Source: Actinocrinis puniceicyclus
GTDB lineage: Bacteria > Actinomycetota > Actinomycetes > Streptomycetales > Catenulisporaceae
NCBI RefSeq assembly: GCF_018283645.1
Contig: NZ_JAGSXH010000004.1
Span: forward strand, 1 to 64,000
DNA length: 64,000 bases
Direction: 5' to 3'
Shown here: positions 39,228 through 47,598 of the stretch, piece by piece
Layout: each line of letters opens with the position of its first letter
Position numbering within the stretch: position 1 is the first letter of the stretch
Made by a program: the position numbers and the translations under genes
Notes under the pieces: generated by a model
What the model was told of the DNA's origin: nothing
Databases searched by the model: none
What the model saw: the letters and a program-made list of their open reading frames with translations, nothing else

Positions 39228-40217
39228 TCAACGCGACCCCTTCGGATCAAAGGCGTCGCGCAGCCCGTCGCCGAGCAGGTTGAACGCCAGGACCGTGACG
39301 AAGATGGCGGTGCCGGGCACGATCAGGTACTCCGGGTCGATCTGGAAGGTGCTGATCGCGGAGTTGATCATCGCGCCCCAGGACGGCGTCGGATCCTTCA
39401 CGCCGACGCCGAGGAAGGAGAGCCCGGCCTCGAACAGGATGTTCGCCGGGATCAGCAGGGTCGCGTAGACCAGGATGGGGGCGAGCAGGTTCGGCAGCAG
39501 TTCGCGCACGATGATCCGGCCCGGCCGGGCGCCGAGGGAGCGGGCGGCGGCGATGAACTCGCGCTCGCGCAGCGCGATGGTCTGACCGCGCACGATCCGC
39601 CCGATGTAGGGCCAGGAGAAGAAGCCGATCACCACCACCAGCACGCCGAAGCGCAGCCCGGAACCGGACAGTCCGAACGCGGTGTCCGGCAGCACGCCGA
39701 TGATCGCGATGGAGAACAGCAGCAGCGGGAAGGCGAGGAACACGTCCATGATCCGACTGATGATCGCGTCGACCCAGCCGCCGAAGTAGCCCGCCACCAG
39801 GCCCAGCGCCACGCCGATCACGAGGGCGACCAGGGTGGAGGTCCCGGCGATGCCCAGCGAGACCCGGGCTCCGTAGAGGACGCGGCTGAAGAGGTCTCGG
39901 CCGTTGGGCAGGTCCACCCCGAGCCAGTGCCGGGCGCTGATACCGCCCATCCCGCCGTAAGGGATCTGATAGTTCGGGTCGATCAGCTTGTTGTGCAGCG
40001 AGTCCGGATCGTTGCCGCTGAGGGCGGACAGCGGACCCGCCAGCAGCGCCGCGAGCACGAGCAGGAGGACCACGACGCCGCCGGCCATCGCGAGCCGGTC
40101 CCTCTTGAGTCGGTTCCACGCGATCCGGCCGAGGGAGCGCCCTTCGATCGCCGGCGCGGCCGGCGCGGCGTCGGCGCCGGGCAGGAACGTCCCGTCCGAC
40201 TCCCTGGTCATCGTCAT
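39228..40217 (-). CDS. ABC transporter permease (OppC/DppC type)
   Basis: The product is 329 aa from an ATG at 40217 with AAGGAC upstream; a second ATG lies two codons later. The OppC N-terminal domain (RIAWNRLKRDRLAMAGGVVVLLLV) precedes the membrane domain. RHWLGVDLPNGRDLFSRVLYGARVSL is the standard family motif. The EAA loop is in REREFIAAARSLGARPGRIIVREL. It is first in the order C - binding protein - B - ATPase, which differs from the common A-B-C-D-F order. Confidence 0.93.
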   Translation of the reverse strand: MTMTRESDGTFLPGADAAPAAPAIEGRSLGRIAWNRLKRDRLAMAGGVVVLLLVLAALLAGPLSALSGNDPDSLHNKLIDPNYQIPYGGMGGISARHWLGVDLPNGRDLFSRVLYGARVSLGIAGTSTLVALVIGVALGLVAGYFGGWVDAIISRIMDVFLAFPLLLFSIAIIGVLPDTAFGLSGSGLRFGVLVVVIGFFSWPYIGRIVRGQTIALREREFIAAARSLGARPGRIIVRELLPNLLAPILVYATLLIPANILFEAGLSFLGVGVKDPTPSWGAMINSAISTFQIDPEYLIVPGTAIFVTVLAFNLLGDGLRDAFDPKGSR

Positions 40218-40740
40218 CGAGTCGCGTCCTTGAGAAACCGTTTCGGTGCAGGCGAAGCGGCTCTCCGCGCCTTCGGCGCGACCCTGTGGGGCTACGCACA
40301 CCGGCGCGGATCACCGCCGACGTGTGCGGTGCTGCTCAACACGGCGCCTTGGTAGGCGCCGCCAGGCAGGACCCTGCCCCAAACGGAAGATCGAAGGGAA
40401 GAGCCCGTCGGCCTCCGTTGCGCAACCGTGATCAGTCGGCCATGCCGCCGCTTTCACCCTTTACTGCTGGTGACCGGGCGTATGCGAACTGTTCCGGATC
40501 TTTCGCGCATTTACGGGCATCGGCGACTGCTGCCACTTCGCATCGGACGGCGCGAGGTCTCGAACACCGCGCTCCCGGCCGGGTTGGGTCGGGGCGACCC
40601 TATCGCGGGGTGTCCGGCGCGGCATACCTGGGGTCCTTACCGGTCGTGGCTCGATGACGTCGCATCGGACTCGATGTGTCGAACGTGTTGCGACGAATTC
40701 GTAGCGTCGGGCTCATCGCATCGCACCCGCCGGGTCGCAC
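40218..40740. other. 523-bp gap between the TetR gene and the opp-type operon
   Basis: No supported gene. It should hold the promoter of the ABC operon on the minus strand. Visible structure: GGCGCC pairs around 40340-40358, a CGCGCCTTCGGCGCG hairpin near 40266-40280, and TCGCATCGGAC repeated near 40539 and 40660. No confident -35/-10 pair was found. Confidence 0.5.
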
Positions 40741-41355
40741 TCAGCGAGTCGCGGCGGGCAGCACCAGGTCGAGGAAGCGCTCGACGTACCCGTCGTCCAC
40801 CGGCTCGCCGGCGATCAGCAGCCGGTGCACCATCGTTCCGGCGATCACGTCGAACAGCAGGTCCGGATCCGTGATCCGCCCCCCTTCGCCGCGGGCGTCG
40901 GCCCGGCGTGCCCCGGCATGCACGAGCCGCCGCTGCCGGTCGACGATCTTCTCCCGGACGGCGGCGCGCAGCCCGGGGTCGCGTGCGGCGTGCGCGGCCA
41001 GTGCCAGGAAGGCGGTCTGCGTCTCCGGGCGGCCCAACAGCGCTATCAGGTCCCTGATGGCAATGGTGGCGTCGGCACGCACCGAGCCGGCGTCCGCCGG
41101 CTCCAGGGTGTCGAACAACTGGGCCATCGCGTCGACGACGAGCTCCGCCTTGCCCGGCCAGCGCCGGTAGAGCGTGGTCTTCGCGACGCCGGCCCGGGCC
41201 GCGACATCGCCCAGGGTCATGCCGTCCCAGCCGCGTTCCGCCAGCAGCGCGCGGGCTGCGGCCAGGATCGCCGCGTCGGCCCCAGCGGACCGGGGACGGC
41301 CGCCGCGCCCGCCCGTTTCCGAACCTTCACGACCGTTCCCGGTGACCGACGCCAC
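40741..41355 (-). CDS. TetR-family transcriptional regulator
   Basis: The product is 204 aa. A Gly/Arg-rich head leads to the TetR HTH (AAILAAARALLAERGWDGMTLGDVAARAGVAKTTLYRRWPGKAELV, residues about 28-72). The C-terminal ligand domain (LFDVIAGTMVHRLLIAGEP) resembles the TetR_C_11/16-type fold. It is upstream of and co-directional with the ABC operon and divergent from cnoX; an imperfect dyad (41383-41415) lies in the divergent region. Target unknown. Confidence 0.9.
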   Translation of the reverse strand: MASVTGNGREGSETGGRGGRPRSAGADAAILAAARALLAERGWDGMTLGDVAARAGVAKTTLYRRWPGKAELVVDAMAQLFDTLEPADAGSVRADATIAIRDLIALLGRPETQTAFLALAAHAARDPGLRAAVREKIVDRQRRLVHAGARRADARGEGGRITDPDLLFDVIAGTMVHRLLIAGEPVDDGYVERFLDLVLPAATR

Positions 41356-41382
41356 GCCGCGCCGCCTTTCCGTCCGCCGTCA

Positions 41383-41415
41383 GATTCCGCTACGCTACGA
41401 CTCGTATCGGAAATC
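41383..41415. promoter_or_regulatory. Imperfect dyad upstream of the TetR gene
   Basis: GATTCCG...CGGAAATC outer arms (one extra base) with inner TA steps surround CTACGCTACGACTCG. It lies about 30-60 bp upstream of the TetR start and could be its autoregulatory site. Weak evidence. Confidence 0.35.
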
Positions 41416-41539
41416 GTCCACTGCGGCACCGCGCGGAACCGAGGGAAGCGCCCGATGGGGATCGGGCGCGTGGGACGTGCGGGACGGGTGCGCCGGGCTT
41501 CGCGCGCGGTGCGCCATCCGCGTCCTCGGGGATGGGACA

Positions 41540-42529
41540 ATGGAGCACATGCGACCTTCGTTCTCGATGTCGGGTGTGGTGGACCTGTCCGCGCTCAAGC
41601 AGCCGTCCGGTCCGCCCGCGGGAGCGCCGCAGGGCTCGGCCCCGGGCTCCGCTCCCCAGGCCACCGCGTCACAGGCCACCGGACAGGGCTCCGCGTCACT
41701 GCGCCCCGCGTCTCAGGGTTCCGAATACGTGTTGGACGTGTCCGAGGCCGACTTCCAGTCCACCGTGCTGGAGCGCTCCCTCCAGGTGCCGGTGGTGCTG
41801 CACGTGGGTGCGGACTGGTCCGAGCAGAGCAGGCAGCTCGCCGATCTGCTGGAGCGGCTGGCCGCCGAGTTCTCCGGGGGTTTCGTGCTCGCTCGGGTGG
41901 ACGCGGAGGCGAACCCGCGGCTGGTGCAGGCGCTGCGGGTCCAGGGTGTCCCCTCGGTCAAGGCGATCGTGGCCGGCGAGTTGATCGGCGAGTTCTCCGG
42001 GGCTCAGCCCGAGGCGCAGGTGCGCCAGTGGGTCAGTGAGCTGCTGGCGCTGGTCCAGCGCGAGTTCGGGCTCGGCGGCGGGAACACCGGCGGCGCGCAG
42101 CCGGCCGAGCCGCCGATGGATCCCGCGCTGGCCGCCGCCTACGACGCGCTCGCGGCCGACGATCTGGACGGCGCGGCCCGCGCACTGCACAACGTGCTGA
42201 GCCAGAACCCGAGCCATCCCGACGCCAAGCCGGCCCTGGCGCAGGTCGAATTGCTGCGGCGGACCAGGGACGCCGATCCGGCCGCCGCGATGACGCTGGC
42301 GAAGCAGAACCCGAAGGACATCGACGCGCAGTGCGCCGCCGCGGACGCGGCGATGGCCACCGGCGACGCGGACACCGCGCTGGCGCTGCTGCTGGCCGCG
42401 GTGCGGGTCTTCACGGGCGAGGAGCGCGATCGGGCGCGCAAGCTGCTGCTCGACTACTTCGAACTGCTCGGTCCGCAGGATCCGCGGGTCGGCCCGGCGC
42501 GCTCCCGGCTCACCACGCTGCTGTTCTAA
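41540..42529 (+). CDS. CnoX-like thioredoxin-fold TPR protein (co-chaperone)
   Basis: The product is 329 aa (ATG 41540; ATG 41549 also possible). A Gln/Ala/Pro-rich head of about 60 residues precedes a thioredoxin domain (EADFQSTVLERSLQVPVVLHVGADW...ARVDAEANPRLVQALRVQGVPSVKAI). The usual WCxxC is WSEQS, so there is no redox-active pair. TPR-like repeats follow (AYDALAADDLDGAARALHNVLSQNP, LAKQNPKDIDAQCAAADAAMATGD). This is the YbbN/CnoX architecture, a holdase co-chaperone family. Its TAA stop is the left copy of the target duplication of an inserted element. Confidence 0.88.
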   Translation: MEHMRPSFSMSGVVDLSALKQPSGPPAGAPQGSAPGSAPQATASQATGQGSASLRPASQGSEYVLDVSEADFQSTVLERSLQVPVVLHVGADWSEQSRQLADLLERLAAEFSGGFVLARVDAEANPRLVQALRVQGVPSVKAIVAGELIGEFSGAQPEAQVRQWVSELLALVQREFGLGGGNTGGAQPAEPPMDPALAAAYDALAADDLDGAARALHNVLSQNPSHPDAKPALAQVELLRRTRDADPAAAMTLAKQNPKDIDAQCAAADAAMATGDADTALALLLAAVRVFTGEERDRARKLLLDYFELLGPQDPRVGPARSRLTTLLF

Positions 42530-42741
42530 GAGGGCGTTTGGTCTGGTTTTGGGGGCGAATCGGCCGATCGACGACGCTCGCTGCGTTGCCGAAACACCCA
42601 CAGACAACCCGGTATGAGGGTGTTCCGGCGCCTTGCGAGCGCCGCCGCTTGGCCGATTCGCTGCCTGGTACCCGACTTCTCGGGCAAAACGGACGTCTAA
42701 CTATCGTGATGGTTGACCCCAAAACCAGACCAAACGCCCTC
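42530..42741. mobile_element. 212-bp MITE-like element inserted at the cnoX stop codon
   Basis: Perfect 25-bp terminal inverted repeats (42530-42554 and 42717-42741; outer ends GAGGGCGTTTGG and CCAAACGCCCTC) are flanked by a TAA duplication, the left copy being the cnoX stop codon. Inner inverted repeats (GCGAATCGGCC at 42555-42565 with 42651-42661) would let the whole element fold into a long hairpin. There is no transposase ORF. The short TNA-type target resembles IS5-family (IS427-like) elements; that assignment is inference. Confidence 0.88.
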
Positions 42742-42754
42742 TAAGTTTCAGAGA

Positions 42755-42860
42755 TCCTTCGGCCTGGTTTCGGGGTCTTATGCAACGGCCGGTCTGCCGC
42801 GGATGCCCGGATTGTCAGGGAAGGCATGGTGAATCGGCCGACCGGCCTGTGTCTTCCACG
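42755..42860. mobile_element. Possible degenerate relic of a related element
   Basis: CTTCGGCCTGGTTTCGGGG and GTGAATCGGCCGACCGG, in this order, resemble TTTGGTCTGGTTTTGGGG and GCGAATCGGCCGATCG of the adjacent intact element. The spacing differs and terminal repeats are not paired, so it is at most a remnant. Confidence 0.4.
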
Positions 42861-42895
42861 CGATGACGGTTCGTCACGTAGCACAGCGACCCTCC

Positions 42896-42927
42896 GCGCG
42901 GGGTCACTCGAACGAGTGACCCCGCGC
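42896..42927. terminator. Perfect hairpin downstream of the MITE
   Basis: A near-perfect palindrome, 15-nt arms GCGCGGGGTCACTCG / CGAGTGACCCCGCGC separated by AA. It may be the original cnoX terminator displaced by the insertion. Confidence 0.7.
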
Positions 42928-43100
42928 AGCGCATTACTAACTATTTACCGTTGCGCACGTCACCGCTTTCTCTAGCGCTGCGTAGTCAGCCGTGCGTATG
43001 TCGGCGCGAAATGCCTGGAATAGCGGGTTGCGCGGGCATGCCGGAGCGACCGCGAGGCCACAGCGCCGGCGAAATCCCCGCTGAGCTCGCCCGCCGCTTG

Positions 43101-43116
43101 GTTACCGGTCGGTAAC
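43101..43116. promoter_or_regulatory. Palindrome GTTACCG-GT-CGGTAAC upstream of the DUF6230 gene
   Basis: Perfect 7-bp arms with a 2-bp centre, about 250 bp upstream of the start. Just downstream TTGTAT - 17 bp - CACGAT is a possible promoter. Two leader hairpins follow (GTCCCACC/GGTGGGAC at about 43168-43189 and CCCGGT/ACCGGG at about 43199-43215). It resembles a TetR-type operator. The rest of 42931-43366 shows no gene. Confidence 0.55.
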
Positions 43117-43366
43117 GAACCCCTTGTATTGCGTCCACCTGTCGAGCACGATCGCTCCTACCCGGTCAGGCGGGTCCCACCCCCACGGTGGGACTCGCCC
43201 GGTTCCCCACCGGGTCAGCGCCGATGGAGTCGCGTCTTTTCCGCGTCCGCCGGTGCATTGCTCGCAGCGCCACCACCGCGCGGCCGTGGAAACGCGGGCG
43301 CCGCGCGGTCCCTCGGTTCCGCCGCGGCCCGGACATCCGGCGCCGCGCAAAGCTTCAGGAGTGGAC

Positions 43367-43990
43367 GTGAAGGACACCTCCGGCGCCCAGGTTCTCGGGC
43401 GCACCTCGTGGAAACGGCTCGGCCTCGTCATGGTGCCGACCGTCATTGCCGCGGGCGCACTTTCCGTCGCCATGGCCAACGGCGCCATCGCGGCCTCGTT
43501 CGCCGTATCGGGCCAGCAGTTCAAGCTGACCGCGGGTACGCTCACCGGCACCGGCTTCGTGCAGTACGGCACCGTCGACCAGCACGTCGACGGCTCGCCG
43601 GTCCCGGCCGCCGTGTCAGCGTTCGCCTCGGCGGACATCACCAACCTGTGCCAGTCCGTGGTGACTCCAATTCCGGGCATCGGCAACGTCACGCTGACCA
43701 TCAGGGCCGGCGGCGGCAGCACCCCGGTGCACGCCGACAACCTGATCATCGACATGTCGCAGCTGAACGCCAGCACCGCGACGTTCACGAACATCAACAT
43801 CGGCCAGGACGCCTCGACGCTCAGCGGGAGCGCCACCGGCGCGAAGGGCCAGGCGGGACTGTTCGGCCAGCAGGCCGAGAAGGCCGACCTCAGCGGCGTG
43901 CAGCAGGTGGCCTACTCGACCAACGCGGGCAGCTTCCAGCTGCACGACATGTCGCTGGGCATTTCCATGGGCAGCAACCCCTGCTTCTGA
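43367..43990 (+). CDS. DUF6230-family exported protein
   Basis: The product is 207 aa from a GTG at 43367 with AGGAG five nt upstream. A membrane/signal segment (RLGLVMVPTVIAAGALSVAMANGAIAA, about 17-43) precedes an exported beta-rich domain (FAVSGQQFKLTAGTLTGTGFVQYG, NVTLTIRAGGG, NLIIDMSQLNASTATFTNINIG) ending MSLGISMGSNPCF. Matching Streptomyces proteins are labelled DUF6230, sometimes cholesterol esterase; no catalytic triad is seen here. It is followed by a hairpin and the DUF6114 gene, its usual neighbour. Confidence 0.8.
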   Translation: MKDTSGAQVLGRTSWKRLGLVMVPTVIAAGALSVAMANGAIAASFAVSGQQFKLTAGTLTGTGFVQYGTVDQHVDGSPVPAAVSAFASADITNLCQSVVTPIPGIGNVTLTIRAGGGSTPVHADNLIIDMSQLNASTATFTNINIGQDASTLSGSATGAKGQAGLFGQQAEKADLSGVQQVAYSTNAGSFQLHDMSLGISMGSNPCF

Positions 43991-44014
43991 CGATCCGTTT
44001 CCTGACGATCCGTT
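43987..44014. repeat. Direct repeat CTGACGATCCGTT x2
   Basis: Two perfect 13-bp copies (43987-43999 and 44002-44014), the first overlapping the stop codon of the DUF6230 gene. It looks like a slippage duplication. Confidence 0.85.
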
Positions 44015-44053
44015 AGAGTCCGCACTTCGGAGCAGTCCGCAACCGCCAGGCGC

Positions 44054-44083
44054 GGGTGCGGGGACAAGTGTGTCCCCGCACCC
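44054..44083 (+). terminator. Hairpin between DUF6230 and DUF6114 genes
   Basis: A 13-bp perfect stem GGGTGCGGGGACA / TGTCCCCGCACCC with loop AGTG. No U-tract, so it may attenuate or stabilise the upstream mRNA rather than fully end transcription. Confidence 0.75.
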
Positions 44084-44110
44084 TTCGCCGCCCTTACCGG
44101 AGCAGCAGCG

Positions 44111-44767
44111 ATGACTACGCACACCCTTGACAGCCCTGCGTCCAGAGAGCCGAATCAGCCGGCCGTGCTGCGCGCCCTGCGCGCCTTCCGGCACTGGCGC
44201 AAGGGACGGCCCTTCCCCGCCGGACTGCTGATCGTGCTTGCCGGAGTCGAACTCTGGCTCGCGCCGCTCTCGTCTATAGGCAACATCATCCACGAAGGCG
44301 TCGGCGGGGTATCGGCGTTCTTCATCGGCGCCCTGATGATCATGTTCGGGCTCACCGTCTGGCTCGCCCCGGCCTACCGGGTGTTCGCCGGGATCGCCTC
44401 GATCCTGCTCGGCCTGATCGCGCTGCCCGCCACCAACCTCGGCGGCTTCTTCATCGGCACGCTGCTTTCGCTCATCGGCGGCGGCCTCGCGGTGGCGTGG
44501 ACCCCGCGGCCTGGCTGGGTCGCGCCGACGCGCCGCGAACGGCGCCGGCCGGGCGCCGACGAGCAGCAGCCCGAGACCCCGGCGCAGACGCAGACGCAGG
44601 CCGGCGAGAGCGCCGACGAGCCGGCGTTCATGCAGGCCGAGGCGCCGGCCGGCCCCAGTGCCGAAGAAATGGCCGCGCTGGAGGCCCGCACCCACGACGA
44701 AGCGGCCCCGGCCAGCGCCCTTGCGGAAGTGGAGGACGGCGGTGCCGACCAGCACCCGCAAGACTGA
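44111..44767 (+). CDS. DUF6114-family membrane protein
   Basis: The product is 218 aa. Residues about 35-130 form four hydrophobic helices (PFPAGLLIVLAGVELWLA, GVSAFFIGALMIMFGLTVWLA, VFAGIASILLGLIALPATNL, GGFFIGTLLSLIGGGLAVAW). A long acidic Gln/Ala/Glu cytoplasmic tail follows. DUF6114 proteins are of unknown function and commonly pair with DUF6230 in actinobacteria. The gene end overlaps the next start by 26 nt. Confidence 0.82.
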   Translation: MTTHTLDSPASREPNQPAVLRALRAFRHWRKGRPFPAGLLIVLAGVELWLAPLSSIGNIIHEGVGGVSAFFIGALMIMFGLTVWLAPAYRVFAGIASILLGLIALPATNLGGFFIGTLLSLIGGGLAVAWTPRPGWVAPTRRERRRPGADEQQPETPAQTQTQAGESADEPAFMQAEAPAGPSAEEMAALEARTHDEAAPASALAEVEDGGADQHPQD

Positions 44768-45866
44768 GGACAAGAACCGGCGCGCCCTGGTCGCGCTCGG
44801 CGCGCCGATGGCCGTCGCGGCCGTCGCCGGGGCACTGACCTTCGCCACGCCGGCCAACGCGGCCGGAGCGTCGTCGCCGCTGCCGTTCCCCACCTCGGTC
44901 TGCGGCACCGCCACCCCGGTGGGCGCCGGCTCGGCGAGCCCGTCCGCATCCGCCCACCGCTCGGCCAGCGCCACGCCGAAGGCCGGCGCCAGCGCGAGCG
45001 GCACCGGCTCCACCAAACCGAACAGCCCGCGCAGCCCGGCCGCTTCTCCGTCACGTTCGGCCTCCGCGACTGCGTCGCAGAGTCCTGCCGCGGGAGGTAC
45101 CACTGCGCCCAGCCCCTCGCCGAGCGCGTCGAGTTCGAGCAGCGGCGGGTTCTGGGGATGGCTCAACGGTGTGTGGACCTGGATCTGGGGCTCCGAGCAG
45201 CTGCCGCACGCCGGGGCCGCCGTGGTGATGGGCGCGGCGTTCGCGCACTCGTCCGTGCACGTCGACGCGAGCGGGAAGCCGGTGAATCTGGACGGTACGA
45301 TCGCCCGGGCGAGCAGCACCCCCGGCCCCGGCTCCCTTTCGAGACCGACTCCGGTGTCGGCGCCGACACCGACACCGACCCGGACGTGCATCCCGAAGTC
45401 GCAGATCAAGAAGAACACGGCGAGTTCAGCCGGCAACACCGCGGCCGAGCTGCCGTGGCACCTGTCCGCGCCGTCGATGACGATGTACAGCCTGACCTAC
45501 AACGGCGTCACCACGATTCAGACCGCGAACGGCCCGGAACAGGTCCTTGATTTCACCGCGGCCAAGGTGACGCTGGTGAGCATGGTGACCTTCTCGCAGC
45601 AGGGCGGAGGCAAGCTCCAGTACGTCAACGGCGGCCAGGGCCAGACGGTGACGCTGGAGAACGTGCACCTGTGGTCGACCTCGTTCACGGCGGATGTGCT
45701 AGGCCTGCTGCACCAGACCTTCACCCCGCAGAACCCGGGCCTGCTGGCCCCGCTGCAGGGCATCACAGTCCCGCTGCCGCTGCTGTTCACGAACGTCGAG
45801 GCGGACAACGCGTTCCTCAGCACCGGAACGATCGTGATCCCCGGCTTCAACGGGCACGGAAACTGA
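44742..45866 (+). CDS. Exported protein associated with DUF6230/DUF6114
   Basis: The product is 374 aa from a GTG at 44742 with GGAGG upstream, inside the DUF6114 gene. A signal-type segment (ALVALGAPMAVAAVAGALTFATPANAAGA, about 16-44, likely cleavage after ANA) leads to a Ser/Ala/Pro-rich region of about 90 residues. WGWLNGVWTWIWGSEQ and a beta-rich C-terminal domain (SAPSMTMYSLTYNGVTTIQ, VLDFTAAKVTLVSMVTFSQQGGGKLQ) follow. The C-terminal half resembles the DUF6230 fold in style. Cell-wall or extracellular location is likely; role unknown. Confidence 0.78.
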   Translation: MPTSTRKTEDKNRRALVALGAPMAVAAVAGALTFATPANAAGASSPLPFPTSVCGTATPVGAGSASPSASAHRSASATPKAGASASGTGSTKPNSPRSPAASPSRSASATASQSPAAGGTTAPSPSPSASSSSSGGFWGWLNGVWTWIWGSEQLPHAGAAVVMGAAFAHSSVHVDASGKPVNLDGTIARASSTPGPGSLSRPTPVSAPTPTPTRTCIPKSQIKKNTASSAGNTAAELPWHLSAPSMTMYSLTYNGVTTIQTANGPEQVLDFTAAKVTLVSMVTFSQQGGGKLQYVNGGQGQTVTLENVHLWSTSFTADVLGLLHQTFTPQNPGLLAPLQGITVPLPLLFTNVEADNAFLSTGTIVIPGFNGHGN

Positions 45867-45909
45867 GCCGGCGGTAGACCGGCACACCGCCGGGCACGAG
45901 CGCGGCGGC

Positions 45910-45969
45910 CGCGGTGACGCAGAGGGCGGCCCGGACAACGAGGTCCGGGCCGCCCTCTGCGTCACCGCG
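45910..45969. terminator. 27-bp bidirectional hairpin terminator
   Basis: Perfect 27-bp arms (45910-45936 and 45943-45969) with a 6-nt loop AACGAG lie between the exported-protein gene and the convergent AIM24 gene. The longest stem in the window. Confidence 0.9.
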
Positions 45970-45984
45970 TGAGCGAGAGCCCGC

Positions 45985-46785
45985 TCAGCTTCCGCCGCCG
46001 AGCAACCCGCCGAGGATGCCACCGGCGACCGCGCCGCCGAGCCCCGCGCGCGCACCGCCGGCCACCGCGCCCGCGGCCGCGCCGACCTCGGCGCCGCCCG
46101 GGTGGAAGTAGCCGGACTGCAGCCCGACGCGGCCCGGGCCGGTGAACCGGTTGAACACCAGGTTCCCGCCGCCGCCGAGGATGCCCGTCTTCAGGCCGAA
46201 GACCTGCTGCGAGTACTGCACGCTCATGTCGCGATAGATCCACGAGCCCGGCTCGACGTCGATGACCTCGCCGGGCTGGAGCACCACCTCGAACGCGTTG
46301 CCGTGCGCGTGCAGCCACAGCACCCCGTCGCCCTGGTGCGCCTCGAAGCGGTCCTGCCAGAAGCCCTGGCTGCCGAAGAGCATCGAGCCGATACCGCGCA
46401 CCCGCTCGAAGTTGTACGCCAGGTTCGCGGTGGCGGCCAGGAACTGGTGCTCACGCACCAGGATCGCGCTACCGTGCGGCACGGTCAGCGGGAAGACCTG
46501 CCCGGCCGAGTCGCGCGAGAAGGCGATCTCGCCGAAGCCGACCGCCTGGGTCATGAAGATGGGCATGCCGCCGATGACCCGCTTGAACGCGCCCTTGAGC
46601 GGCATGATCTGGATGTCGACCTGGGGCTGCTTCCAGAGCACCACGTGGTGCTCGAAGTAGACCGGCACCTGGCCGTTCATGGCCAGGTGCAGCACCGGGA
46701 CGATCTGGCCTTCGATGCGGTACGCCACCCCGGGACCCTGGCCCTGGGTCACGTGGGATGGAAGCAGGCTTACTTGGGCGGTCAC
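45985..46785 (-). CDS. AIM24-family protein
   Basis: The product is 266 aa from a GTG at 46785 with AGGGGGA upstream. The AIM24/TIGR00266 beta-barrel is visible: QIVPVLHLAMNGQVPVYFEH, PIFMTQAVGFGEIAFSRDSAGQVFPL, VREHQFLAATANLAYNFERV, LWLHAHGNAFEVVLQPGE, and DMSVQYSQQVFGLKTGILGGGGN. The C-terminus is Gly/Ala rich (GAVAGGILGGLLGGGS). Family members are conserved from bacteria to mitochondria; molecular function in bacteria is unknown. Confidence 0.88.
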   Translation of the reverse strand: MTAQVSLLPSHVTQGQGPGVAYRIEGQIVPVLHLAMNGQVPVYFEHHVVLWKQPQVDIQIMPLKGAFKRVIGGMPIFMTQAVGFGEIAFSRDSAGQVFPLTVPHGSAILVREHQFLAATANLAYNFERVRGIGSMLFGSQGFWQDRFEAHQGDGVLWLHAHGNAFEVVLQPGEVIDVEPGSWIYRDMSVQYSQQVFGLKTGILGGGGNLVFNRFTGPGRVGLQSGYFHPGGAEVGAAAGAVAGGARAGLGGAVAGGILGGLLGGGS

Positions 46786-46926
46786 CGGTGGTCCCCCTGT
46801 CGTTCGCTGATGTGGTCGGCGACGGTGCCGCGGCAGGCGCGCCGCGGCGTCAGCACCGTCGTTGACCCGCGAGCATACGGCTTACGGGGATTGCGGGAGC
46901 GCGCCGCGCGCAGAGGCGATGCCCGC

Positions 46927-47397
46927 TCAGTCCAGGCCCAGGTCCCGGCGCAGCTTCGCCACATGCCCGGTCGCCTTGACCGCGTACTGGGCCACTTCGA
47001 CACGGCCGTCCTCACCGACCACGAACGTGGAACGGATGACGCCTTGGACGAGCTTGCCGTACAGCTTCTTCTCGCCGTACGCGCCGTAGCTCTCCAGCAC
47101 CTTCTTGTCCGGGTCGGAGAGCAGCGGGAAGTTCAGCCCGTCGCGCTCGCGGAACTTGGCCAGCTTCTCGGGCTTGTCCGGTGACAGGCCCAGCACCGCG
47201 TACCCGGCCGCCGCCAGCGATTGGAGCGAGTCACGGAAGTCACATGCCTGCTTCGTGCAGCCGGGAGTCATCGCAGCCGGGTATACGTACACGATGACCT
47301 TGCGTCCGGCATAGTCGGACAGCGACACCGGTGTGCCGTCCGCGTCCGGGAGAGTGAACTGCGGGGCCTCGGTCCCCGGCTCCAGTCGTACTGACAC
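46927..47397 (-). CDS. bcp: Thioredoxin-dependent peroxiredoxin (Bcp/PrxQ)
   Basis: The product is 156 aa from a GTG at 47397. It reduces peroxides. The PrxQ motif is YVYPAAMTPGCTKQACDFRD, with peroxidatic Cys47 and resolving Cys52 five residues later. VLGLSPDKPEKLAKFRERDGLNFPLLSDPD and the C-terminal RSTFVVGEDGRV follow. The expected Thr three residues before the peroxidatic Cys is present (TPGC). Next to DUF3618 and a GroES-like gene, a grouping seen in Streptomyces. Confidence 0.95.
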   Translation of the reverse strand: MSVRLEPGTEAPQFTLPDADGTPVSLSDYAGRKVIVYVYPAAMTPGCTKQACDFRDSLQSLAAAGYAVLGLSPDKPEKLAKFRERDGLNFPLLSDPDKKVLESYGAYGEKKLYGKLVQGVIRSTFVVGEDGRVEVAQYAVKATGHVAKLRRDLGLD

Positions 47398-47598
47398 TGC
47401 GGCCGTCCTCGTTCTCGCGCTCGCGGCGGGTCCGCCCCGCCCGGCCTCCAGCCTACGATCGCCGGCCGACAGCGACGCGCGAGACGGGCCCCGCTGCGCC
47501 AGACGGCTGACGCCCGAGGGCGCGCGGGCCCGCGGCCGAGGGAAACCTCGAAAAGCGGGTAGGCGGTCACGGACGCTACGAGCGAGGGAGTCGAGGCG

